This document shows, in pieces, positions 1 to 11,200 of a stretch of DNA of 64,000 nucleotides. Below the pieces are notes generated by a model. That model was given only the letters and a program-made list of their open reading frames with translations. It did no database searches and was not told the origin of the DNA. The translations under genes and the position numbers were made by a program. How positions within the stretch are numbered: position 1 is the first letter of the stretch; every line of letters begins with the position of its first letter. Source of the stretch: Notamacropus eugenii (taxonomy: Eukaryota > Chordata > Mammalia > Diprotodontia > Macropodidae); the NCBI RefSeq assembly GCF_028372415.1, contig NC_092874.1, positions 114,658,744-114,722,743 on the forward strand, in the 5' to 3' direction.

Positions 1-721
1 TTAGAGCCTGGATTTCTTTACCTTTAGGCTTTTCTTTTTTTTCTTCTTCTTGTGTCTTCTTTGATATTAGTATTTCAGGATTGGGATAAGTAGAGGAGCC
101 AAGGGGACAGAGAGGAAAGGTGTCACATTCCTTCTCATCTCAAGTCTTTCATTCTGACAGTGAAATCAGAACTTTACCATTGATTGTTGCATGGTGTGCT
201 TCTTAAGTTTTGGCTAACTCTTGAGATTCCCTACTGTCTTTTAAGCTGATTGAGATCAGCTTTAACTGTATGACACACAATAGTCTTTGAAATGTTCCTT
301 CCCCTTTCTCATGTTGTAGGTAGCAGCCTGTAGTGTTTGTGACTGAGGAGTGAATTTCAAAATCTGTGATAATTTAGACATGTAAAAATCAAAGTCTTGA
401 GGAATAAATGTTTCATCATAGCAGGCCCTAGAACTAGAGTGTTTCTCCTTCAGACAGCAAGTATTTGTGTGTAGATGACTTTTTGTCTCTCTTTTTACCC
501 CAATCCCTCCCTCACATTGTCTCTAAAACTCTGAATGTGAAAACCAGATTCATTTCCCTCACATCAGCTTCTCTTCTTGACTGCTCTTTCCTTTTGCCTT
601 CTCTCCATTTGGTTAGTTCTGTTTTCTGAATGTTGTCTGTCATGTTACCTCTGCCGCCTGTGTCTTTCAGGCTTCCATTGCTGGACTATATCAGTAGTCT
701 CTGAATTGACATTCCAGTCTT

Positions 722-1606
722 TTAAAAAAATTTTACATTTATTTTTTGTTTGTTTTTTTGTTTTCAACATTCATTTTTATAAGATTTTGAGTTTCAAATT
801 TCTTTCTCCCTCCCTCCTCCTTCCTTAAGATGGCATGCAGTCTGCTATAGTCTATTGCATGTACAATCAAATTAAACATATTTCCACATTAGTCATGTTG
901 TGCAAGAAGAATCAGAACAAAAAGGAAAAAAACCACCAAAAAAAGAAAAGAAAAGAGCATGCTTCAGTCTGCATTTAGACTCCATGGTTCATGAGTAGCA
1001 TATTCCATCTTGAGTCTTTTGAAATTATTTTAGATCATTGTCTTGCTGAGAAGAGCTAAGTCTAACAGACTTGGTCACTGCATGATGTGGCTGTTATTGT
1101 GTACTATGTTCTCCTGGTTCTCACTTCACTCAGCATCAGTTCATGTAAGTCTGTCCAGGTTTTTCTGAAATTGCCTGCTCATCATTTCTTATAGCACAAT
1201 GGTATTCCATTACATTCATATACCACAACTTGTTCAGCCATTCCCCAGTTGATGGGCATCTCCTCAATTTCCAGTTCTTGACCACCACAAAAAGAGCTGC
1301 TATAAGTATTTTTGTACATGTAGGTCCTTTTCCCTTTTTTATGATCTCTTTGGGATATAGCTCTAGAAGTGGTATTGCTAGATCAAAGGGTATGCACAGT
1401 TTTATAGTACTCTGGGTATAGTTCCAAATTGCTCTCCAGAATGGTTGGAGCAGTTCACAGCTCCGTCAACAATGCATTAGTGTTTGAATTTTCCCACATC
1501 TTCTCCAACATTTATCATTTTCTTTTTTTTATCATAGGTGTGAGATCAGAATTATTTTAATTTGCATTTCTCTAATTAGTAGTGATTTGGAGCATAGTAT
1601 TCCAGT
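722..1606 (-). mobile_element. L1, 3' end and ORF2 C-terminus, antisense
   Basis: The reverse complement carries the typical marsupial L1 3' region: the 3' UTR followed backward by the C-terminal end of ORF2 (CCATTCCCCAGTTGATGGGC, coding a P-S-I-G-E-W-L type motif). It is 5'-truncated and broken. Confidence 0.8.
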
Positions 1607-2225
1607 CTTTAGTTGTCCCTTTCCCCAATCCATTTTACTACGGCTGCTAAACTAACATTATTTCCTCACCTTTCTACTAAAAGCTGTAATGGGTTTCCAT
1701 TGTGTACTGAATTAAGTAAAAACTGCTTAACTTGGTCCTCCTTGCTCTGGCCACAGCATCACTTTTCATTACTTTCTTTTTTATACCCTATGTTCCAACC
1801 AAGGTGAACTCTGTTCTTGCCACTTTCCTGCCTTTGGGCCTTTGCTCATGCTTTTCTTTCTGCCTATAATACCTTCCTCATGCTAATCTCTGCTTTTCAA
1901 AGCCCATCTCAGACACTGCCTCCTTTATGAAGCATCCTCTGAAACTCCACTCTCTACCCTAAGGGATATAATCTTTCTCTTCTTTGAGCTTTCTTGGAAC
2001 TTTGTACCTCTCATATTGTTTATATTCTACGTTACAGAATAGTTATTTATGTGCTTTTGTTAATTGCAATATGTAAATAAGTAATTATTTATATACTTAT
2101 GCCACACTATTAATATATAAATTCCTTAAGGCAGGTACCATGTTTTATTTGTATCTTCTGTGAAATACCTAGCACAACTTCTGATACAGATTAGATTCTC
2201 AATAAATATATTGAAATTAAAATAG
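1607..2225 (+). mobile_element. L2 LINE 3' end
   Basis: Typical L2 3' wording is present: CTGCCTTTGGGCCTTTGC, TCTGCCTATAATACCTTCC, GCCCATCTCAGACACTGCC, and the terminal TTCTCAATAAATATATTG. It directly abuts the antisense L1. Confidence 0.75.
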
Positions 2226-2294
2226 AATACCAGTTTTTCCCATATATTCCTTCATTTCCCCCTCCTAGAGACCCATCCCATGTAACAAAGAACT

Positions 2295-3290
2295 TTTTAT
2301 TAATGAAAAAGACAAAGAAGAAAAAAGAAGTCAGCAAAATGATTAATACATTGAAAAAAATCCTGAAAATATATGCATTGTTTCACACCATGGACCTCCC
2401 CGCTCTTCAGAGGAGTGGGAAGAGTGTCTTCTTATATATCTTTCCTGAGGTCATTCTTGTTCTTTATTATTTTGCAACATCTATTTTAAATTGTTCAGTG
2501 GTTGTCGTTCTTTCTGTTTGCATTGTTGTCATTGTCTATATCATTTCTTAGCTTTGCTTACTTCAGTTTGCCTAAGTTTGTGTTAGTCTTTGTGTGCCTC
2601 TCTGTATTGATCAGATTTCTTTCATATAGCATAGTAATATTACATTACATTCATGTATAACAATTTTAGTAATTTCCCAATTGATGGACTTTATTTGTAG
2701 TTCTTTGCTACCCACAAAAATACTGCTACAAATGTATAGATGTATATTGGGACTTTATTTTTATCACTTATGTCCTTGAAAATATATACATAATAGTGGA
2801 ATCTTGCTATTCTGTTTGCTTAATTCCAAATTACATTCTAAAATGATTCACAATTTCACCAACAATGCAAGATGTTCCTATCTTTCTATAGCTTCTCCAA
2901 CATTAATTATTCCCATCTTTTGTCATTGTTGTTAAATCTCTGGGTTGTTTTGATTTCATTTTTTCTCATGCTTTCATTAATTTTCAATTCTTTTGCAAGC
3001 TGTGAACTGTTTGCTCATACCTTTGACCACTTATCTGTTGGAGAATGGTTTTTGGTCTTACGTGTTTCTCTTAAGTTATCTTGGATGCCAGATCATTATC
3101 TGAGAAATTATATTTTTTCCATTTGACTCCTTTTCTTCTTGTCTTAGATGCGTTAATTTTGTTTAAGCAGAAACTTTTAAATTTCATGTAATCAAAATTA
3201 TTTATCTTTTGTAATTTCCTTTCTTTAAGAATCTTCCCATTGTTGGGAAAGGTATATGGTCTTCTGGGTTTTTTATGGTATTTAATATTC
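2295..3290 (-). mobile_element. Old L1 3' region, antisense
   Basis: It follows the same antisense order as the other L1 3' ends (cf. TTTCCCAATTGATGGAC, CTGCTACAAATGTATAGATG, TTTGACCACTTATCTGTTGG, CATGTAATCAAAATTATTTA) but is far more diverged. Confidence 0.65.
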
Positions 3291-3409
3291 AGGTATTCAC
3301 TTTTAATACAGAAATAGAATATGATGTAAGTTAGTAAGTTAGTCTAAGTATAATTGTTGCCACACTTTTTACAGTTTTTCTAGTAGTACTTATCCAACAG
3401 GGAGCTCTT

Positions 3410-3712
3410 CAATCAATCAGTAAACATTTATTAAGTGCTCACTGTGTGCCAGGCCTTGTGCCAAGCCCTAGGGATACAAGAAGAGGCAAAAGGCAGGCCC
3501 TGCCCTTGTCAAGGAGCTTACAGTCTCACGGGGTGGAGGAGGCAGCGTGTAAACAAGTATACACACAAGCAGCTATGTACAGGATAAATGGGAATACTAG
3601 AATTGAGAGAAGTTGAGACAGGTTTCCTGTAGAAAGTAAGATTTTTATTTGGAAATTAAAGAAGTTCCAGGTGTGGGGCGCTAGTCAGAACGTCGAGAGC
3701 TGAGAGCTGGAG
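3410..3712 (+). repeat. Old marsupial interspersed repeat (ATTTATTAAGTGCTCACTGTG type)
   Basis: It starts AACATTTATTAAGTGCTCAC, TGTGCCAGGCCTTGTGCC, and continues with CTTGTCAAGGAGCTTACAG and TTTCCTGTAGAAAGTAAG. Related pieces occur at about 6120-6235, 30220-30345 and 53386-53730. I am not certain of the family name. Confidence 0.55.
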
Positions 3713-3794
3713 TATGATTTATGTAATTTATGGTTTGGGGTTTATGAAACATTGAGTTTCGTTATTTCTGATTCTCCTTTGTCTATTTCTGATT

Positions 3795-3996
3795 CACTTA
3801 GCTGGGTCATAAGGATTGTAGCAGCTCCACCTATGATGTGTATGGGCTGCTCTTGTCAGCAGTGAAAACTAAATCTTTGATATCTGTGAAAAAGCATAAG
3901 GACAGGGATCTGCGTATCTGACATATAGATGGTTAAGAAGATACTGATATTCTGTTGTACTTAGTGTGACTGTATCACAGTTGGGTGAGGAAAAAT
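3795..3996 (+). repeat. Local duplication, copy 1
   Basis: These 202 bases recur at 5632-5835 in the same orientation with about five substitutions and one 2-nt indel. The two copies flank the WDR91 exon at 5074-5232. I do not recognise the sequence as a transposon. Confidence 0.9.
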
Positions 3997-4166
3997 CCTT
4001 TGAAATATATCTGATCTATTTCATTTATCTACTTCTCTTTTCATCAATGCCAAATGGTTTTAATGACTGTTGCTTTATCATATAGAGTAGCATATCTTCT
4101 TTTCTTCCAAAGGCACAACAATCATTGGAAAAATAACTGAAAGTATCACTTATGTTTCTTATTCAT

Positions 4167-4335
4167 TATTTTGATTCAGAGTTTAGAGCTGGAGAGGATA
4201 TTAAAGGTGATCTATAACCATCTTATTTTATAAAGGAGTAACCTCAGGTCCAGAAAGAGTAAATAATTTGGTCAGTGTTGCATAAACTCTAAATCCAAGT
4301 CCTTAGATACCCACCTTCTCACAGAGCATTGCTTT
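4167..4335 (-). repeat. MIR-type SINE fragment
   Basis: Antisense MIR wording is present: TTTAGAGCTGGAGAGGAT, then a diverged version of the 'lower, compare, lose' core (ATAAAGGAGTAACCTCAGG). Confidence 0.5.
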
Positions 4336-5073
4336 TTTCAGTTTACCATGTTGTCTTTGTATCTTTAGAGAAATATTTTTTACTTCTTCTGATTCTATTG
4401 CCAAGTAAATAGATCATATTTGAGTGTTTGCAGGTTCTTTGTCTTAGACGTGTAGCTAAGGAAAGTCGCATACGTTACTGTTTGCCATAGCAGAATCTTT
4501 TCCTTCCAAATTTTAAAACTGACTAGAGTTCTTTACGTATCCTAGAATTTCTTTTTAAGAATTCTTGGCTTCTTAGTAATCATTTTTAAATGCCATACGT
4601 TTCACTATCATCCTGCCCAGTCATATACACTTTGCTAGGACCATGGAGAGTGCTGTGACACTTTTCCATTTTACAGAGGCTTTTGTGGGGTGTGTTTAAA
4701 AAAAGAAAGTTTTTGTTACCTTAGCATCTTCTAAGTATTAGTAGATTAAAGTCATTATTCCTGGTTTGTAAATCTTAAAAACTAAGGTAGAAAAGTGGTG
4801 ATATTCTTTTCATCCTACATAATTACTGTTAGAAATATAAATAGAAACTTGAAAATCCAGATTTCCTGATTTACTTATGGAGCCATTGAGCTTCTGCTTG
4901 GCTGAAACAGTAAAATTTAAGCTTTTTGAAAAACATAGACAAATACTAAATGAGAGCTGAAAATATGGCATTGATGATGCCATGTTGAAGCTCCTCTTTC
5001 TGTTCTTCTTGTCTGCTGTGACCTGGGCATAAACTGAAAATCAATTTCCATTGTTCTAATTCTTGTCTTCTAG

Positions 5074-5232
5074 ACCCTTAAAGGAAAGGAAGTCACAACA
5101 GGAGTCAAGGATGGAAAGAACATCTTCAGTGGCTTATCAACTGGAGAGCCTGGTTTGGCACATCATCGGCAGAAACGCCTGCAGGATCACGGCAAAGAAA
5201 GAAAAGAGCTATTGTCCAAATCGTCTTTTCAG
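5074..5232 (+). CDS. WDR91: WDR91 exon, linker region (GVKDG...GKERKELL)
   Basis: This 53-codon exon is phase 0 at both ends. It is preceded by a TCTTGTCTTCTAG acceptor and followed by GTATGG. It encodes [14 protein letters not shown] and [15 protein letters not shown], matching the low-complexity linker between the N-terminal coiled coil and the WD40 propeller in human WDR91. The frame that encodes the protein is not the frame with the longest open stretch here. Confidence 0.9.
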
Positions 5233-8200
5233 GTATGGCCCTCTGTTCCATAAGAGCCAACAGCTAGTCTTTTGTGTATTACCTTAACAATTCAGAGCTT
5301 TGGCGGAGAAGTTTTCCTTGCAGCTCAGATTTTATTTGTTAAGCCTATTCTGATTTCTTAGTCATGTAGAAATATTTAATGTTTTTTACTTCATTTTGTT
5401 TGTGAAGGATTGTTTTTTGCTTAATTAATTTGAACTGAATTTTGTTTTGACAGTTCATTTGAGAGAATTTTTTGTGTCCTCTTTCCTCTCCATCCCTGCC
5501 CCTCCTTTTTAGCTTGGTTCTTTTCCATGCTAGCATATTATATAATAATTATGACTGCCAGCTATCATATGCAACATTTCTGTACAAGACCATTTGTACA
5601 GAACTTAGGAAGGACTCCTGTACTGTCCGCACACTTAGTTGAGTCATAAGGATTGTAGCAGCTCCACCTATGATGTGTATGGGCTGCTCTTGTCAGCAAT
5701 GAAAACTTTAAATCTTTGATATCTGTGAAAAAGCATAAGGACAGGGATCTGCATATCTGACATATAGATGATTAAGAAGATACTGATATTCTGTTGTACT
5801 TAGTGTGACTGTATCACAGTTGGGTGAGGAAAAATAATTGATATGAGGAAGTGGATCCATGTCATTAGCCATACAGAGACATGCCCAAAATGGCCCATCT
5901 TCCTGAATAAAAAAATGACCCCAGGCCTGAAGGGGAGATGGGGACAGCCTTAGAAGCCAAACCTTGAACTCTACCCTACCTGAGGTTTCTTTAAAGATAC
6001 TCCTTGAGTTATTGGGGGTGGCTTTGTCTGTAAGTACCATCCTCCTTCCTATCTGCTGGTGTTTTTTTACAACTCCATTAGGGTAGCTCTGAAAAGTGCT
6101 TTTGAATTTCCAAGGGATACTGGAAGTTTATTTCAGCCTGTTTGACTCAGCTGTAGAGTGCATGAAGCAGTAAGGCTGGAAAGGTAGGTAGGGGCCAGGT
6201 TGTGAAAAACTACAAATAGAGGAGTTGAAAATGGAGTGTAGACAACATGACTAATGTGGGAATGTGTTTAACATGATTGTACATGTATAACATGTATCAG
6301 AGAGCTTGCCATCTAGGGGAGAGGGGAGGGAGAGAGGGAGAAAAGTTTGGAACTCAAAGTTTTACAGAAATGAATGTTGACAGCTATTTTTACATGTAAT
6401 TGGAAAGAAATACCATTAAGAAAAAAATAAGGAAAATAGAGTGTAGATATCCTGTCTATATTACTCATTTTATTTGCTTGAGATAGGGTCCAGAAAAGAA
6501 AACAGAAGTTAGTGGCCCAGAGACAGAGCCTTCCCCAGAGCTTCATATTGAACAAGCAGACCTGATTACCAGAGCTTCTGGAGCTGGTGTAGAAGGGAGT
6601 GGCTTCCGAACTGAGCAGCCTTTCATTGTGTTGAGCCAGGAAGAGTATGGAGAACATCACTCTTCCATCATGCATTGCAGGTGAGTAACTGGACTAGGAG
6701 CAGCTTAGAGGTGGCAGTGATAGAAAACCAACCCATTGTCAAGACAGCCTTTACTCCTCTAACTGGAATTTTCTGTCTGGTGCCTTCAAGATAGCTAGTG
6801 GAAGTTGCTACCTGGCATTGCAGGGAAGGAATTGAGGACTGACAGTGAGGATGGGAGGTTGTGATATTATCCCCAAGATTTTAGAAAAAATAAATGCCTA
6901 GGAGTCCAGAAATCTTCAGGCCCCATTCTGCAAAGAGATGGAGTTGAACTGATGATCTCATGATTCTGATTTTAATTAGTTATTCCATTTAATCTAATAG
7001 AGAATCAAAAATCCAAGGTTAGATGGAATTGTAGTTGTCATGTAGTCTAGTCTTCTTCCAAAGTATGAATCCCAGCTGCAGTAGAATTACTAGTATCATT
7101 TTTTTCTCTATTTGAGACTCTCTTTTTTTAAAAAATTATTTTATTTGTTTTCAGTGTTTTACAATCACTTCCATGTATCTTAGATTTTTTTTCCCCACTC
7201 CTCTCTTCTTCCCCCCTCCCACCCCCCTCCTTACCCCCTCCCTCCCTCTCTGAAATGGCATGCAATCTTATATAAGTTCTACACATACGTTCCTATTAAA
7301 TACATTTTTACCTTAGTCATATAGAAGAATTAAAATGAATGGGAGAAATCATAAAACAAAACATAGTGCAAAAGAAAATGTTCTGCTTCATTCTGTGATC
7401 CAGTTCCATAGTTCTTTCTCTGGATGTGGAAGGCGTTTTGCCTCAAGAATCCATTGGAAATTTTTTAGGTCCTTGCATTGCTGTGAAGGACTAAGTCTAC
7501 CAGAGAAATTCCTCACACACTGTGAGTGTTGCTATGTACAAAGTTCTCCTGGTTCTGCTCCTTTCACTCAGCATCAGTTCATATAAGTCCTTCCAGACCT
7601 CTCTGAAGTGTTCCTGTTCATCATTTGTTATAACACAATAGTATTCCTTTATATTCACATACCAAAATTTATTCAGCCATTCCCCAATTGATGGGCATCC
7701 CCTTGACTTCCAGTTTTTGGCCACTACAAAGAGTGCTGCTATAAATATTTTTGTACATGTGGGACCCTTTCCCATTTTTATGATCTCTTTACGATACAGT
7801 CCTAGAAGTGATACTGCTAGGTCAAAGGGCATGTACATTTTTGTAGCCCTTTGGGCATAGTTCCAAATTGCTCTCCAGAATGGTTGGATCAGCTCACAGC
7901 TCTACCAGCAATGAATTAGTGTTCCAACTCTCCCACATCTTCTTCAACATTTATCTCTTTCTGTTTTGTCATGTTAGCCAATCTGATAGGTATGATGTGG
8001 TACCTCAGAGTTGTTTTGATTAGCAGGTCTCTAATCAATAGTGATTTATAGCATTTTTTCATATGACTATAGATATCTTTAATTTCTTCCTCTGAAAACT
8101 GCTTGTTCACATCCTTTGACCATTTATCAGTTGGGGAATGACTTGTATTCTTGTAAATTTGACTCAGTTCTCTATGTATTTTAGAAATGAGGCCTTTATC

Positions 8201-11200
8201 ACAGACACTAGTTGCAAAAATTCTTTCCCAGCTTTCTGCTTCCTTTCTAATCTTGGTTGCCTTTGGTTTGTTTGTGCAAAAGCTTTCAATTTAATGTAAT
8301 CAAAATTATCCATTTTGCACTTCATAATGTTCTCTGTCTCTTGTTTGGTCAGATATTTCTCCATTCTCCATAAATCTGACAAATTATTTGAGACTTTCTA
8401 CCAGAGGATATTTACTTACTGCTTACAAAGGCAGCCTATTCTATTTTTGACAACTCTAATTGAGGTAGTATTTTATGGTGAGCCAAAACTGATATTCTTA
8501 TAACTTTTACCACTTGGTCCAATTTCTGCTGTGTAGAGCCAAACAGAACAAATATAATTCCTTTTTCTTTCTGCATGTTAATGGTATTATGTGGCTATTC
8601 CCTCCTTATCTTCTCTTTAGGCTAGAAGGGTCCCAGTGAAATGACCCTCCTTTGCCTTCTAGGTAGTGAGCACAGAAGAAGCTGTGATTTGGTGGAACAG
8701 CTCTTCACTCTTTTCAGTTGTGATAAGAGCTCAGGGAGAAGCCTGGAAGAGGGATTAGTCAAAACATTTGTTTTCTTAGAGTGTATTAGGACTTAGGAAT
8801 TCTTAGGTCCTTAGAATTTAGGATTTTCTTTGTACTGGATTCCTAAATTTCAATAATTTAAGATACCACATTATTAATTAGATTAGGTATTTTTGAATTT
8901 AATATTCCATTACTGCCCCTGGCAAACAAAATAATCTAAACTTTGTCAGGGAGAATTGTAAGATCAAGGAAGAAGAACACTGACAATTATATATGTATTC
9001 TTTTTCTCCTTTAGAGTGGATTGCTCTGGGAGGAGGGTTGCTAGCTTAGATGTGGATGGAGTCATCAAGGTGTGGTCATTCAATCCCATCATGCAGACCA
9101 AAGCTTCTTCTATTTCCAAGTCACCACTTCTTTCTTTAGAATGGGCCACTAAACGGGACAGGCTGGTGAGTAACCTTATTACCTGAGTTGCCATTTTTGC
9201 AGTCTTTGAATTTCTGAAAACCTTTGTAGAGATCCCTTAAAATTCACCTCTTCCCACCTGCTAACCACTTAACCATGTAGCTTTAAGTATCCTTATAACT
9301 TTAGGGATTTGAGGCCATGATGAGAAACAACCAAGGCACAATTCTTTTACATCTCCTTCCTGTAGGGAAGATTTAAGTACCATATGTCTAGAATTTCCTG
9401 GCTATCATTGTGTTCCTATTGCCTGTATGAGTGACAGTATGATTATAATACCAGGGCCTGTGTCACTAAGACTTGTAATTAGAGCATGGTGGAATTTAAA
9501 GACAGTTCTCTTGGCAGCAGGCTCCTATAAACCTTTCTGCTGGAAAGGCTGAGGCAAGCAGAGAGTTTGATTGTGGGTACAGTAAGGCTCAAGTAGACTG
9601 GGTATCTGCACTAAGTCTGGCACCAGCATAGTCAGCTCTTAGGAGTAGGGGACCCCCAGACTGCCTGTGGAGGGGTAAGCTGACCTAGGTCAGAAACAGC
9701 AGGCCAGCCTCCTGTGCAGGGAGATCAGGCTCTCTTGGGCAAGATTGGGGAGGCCCAGTCCTCCCATATTATACTTTTGGTATCTATTATATGAGTCCTT
9801 CTCCCTCCTTTTCCACACTGACCCTATTTATTCTTTCCTTGTTCTCCTTTTGATTGCTAAAAGTAAAGAAAATAACTTAAGACTGGTGTGTTACATAAGG
9901 GCTCCTTTCACACTTCCTGTGATTGTAGTTGTCTATCAGATTCACATTGGTTCCCTCTTTATTTTGAAATTTGTGTTCATGAGGTAGGATTTTCTAAATA
10001 GTGAATATGAAATTACCTATTCCATTTTGATAGGGTAATACCTTGTAACCAAAAATATTCATTGAAAATACTTAATAATTTATTGCAGTTGTAAATTATA
10101 GGAAACCACTTTTACCCTTCAGCCTTTGTTTCCTCTTAATTCTCAAAACTTAACCTACATTGTTTAAAATGCTATCAGGGGACAGCCCTAAGTTATTAAC
10201 TTGTATGTTTTGAAAATATTTTTTCAGTTATATTGACTTATCTAGATTGTATTGTTCTTGAGGTGAGAGACTATGCCTTCTGTTTCTTTGCTATTTCTCC
10301 TCGGATGCTGCATTAAAAGTTCTTCCCAGGTTATAACAATTTAGGGAGAAGGTTTCAGCTATGGACATCCTTGATCCCTTAATGGTATCAGAATCAATAG
10401 ATTGTGAGACAGTGTCTTAGGGGAGAAATAACCCAACCATGGGCAACTAGATGGCACAGTGGATAGAGTTTGAGGCCTGGAGTGCAGAAAACTCATCTTC
10501 TTGAGTTCAAATCTGGCCTGAGGCAATAGCTGTGTGACCTTGGGCAAGTCACTGAGTTTCCTCATCTATAAAATGAGCTGGAGAAGGAAATGGCAAACCA
10601 CTCCTGTATCTTTGTCAAGAAAATCCAAAATGGGGTCAGGAAGAGTCGGCCAGGACTGAAGAATGACCAAACAATGAGAACAACAAGCCCAGCCATCTGG
10701 ACTGTGGAAAGAGCCAAAGCATTCCTAGATATTCAGTCATCCTTTAAATTCAGGAGATAAATGGGTGGATAATAAGGCCTGCTCCCTCCATACAGACAGC
10801 AGAGTGCCTCAGTAGATAGAGTGCTGGGTCTAGAGTCAGGAAGACATGAGTTCAGATGTGGCTTCAGACACTTAACTAGCTGTGTGACCCTGGGCAAGTC
10901 ACTTACCCTGTTTGCCTTAATCCAGCGGAGAAGAAATTGGCGAACCATTCCAGTTTCCTTGCCAAGAAAACCTCATAGACAGTACTGGCATGATATGATC
11001 CACAGGGTCACAAAGAGTTGGACACCCCTTCCACATATGTACCCTTTGACTGCCATTGCCTTCATGTCCTCCAGTCGCTTGCTAGATTGCCCTTTTGTTT
11101 ACATTTGAACTGTTTCACTTGTATAGAAATATTGGGCTAGTGTGGAAGCTGCCTTGAAGCTTCACTTGCTGAGAACCACACGTGATCTAGGAGGCCATAA

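Noticed and set aside
3795-5835. Pair of LTRs flanking an element
   Set aside because: The interval between the two copies contains a genuine WDR91 coding exon, so they cannot be the two LTRs of one insertion.
5708-6040. 110-codon minus-strand open frame overlapping the duplicated segment
   Set aside because: The homologous copy at 3795-3996 does not preserve a comparable frame across its flanks, and the product resembles nothing I know.
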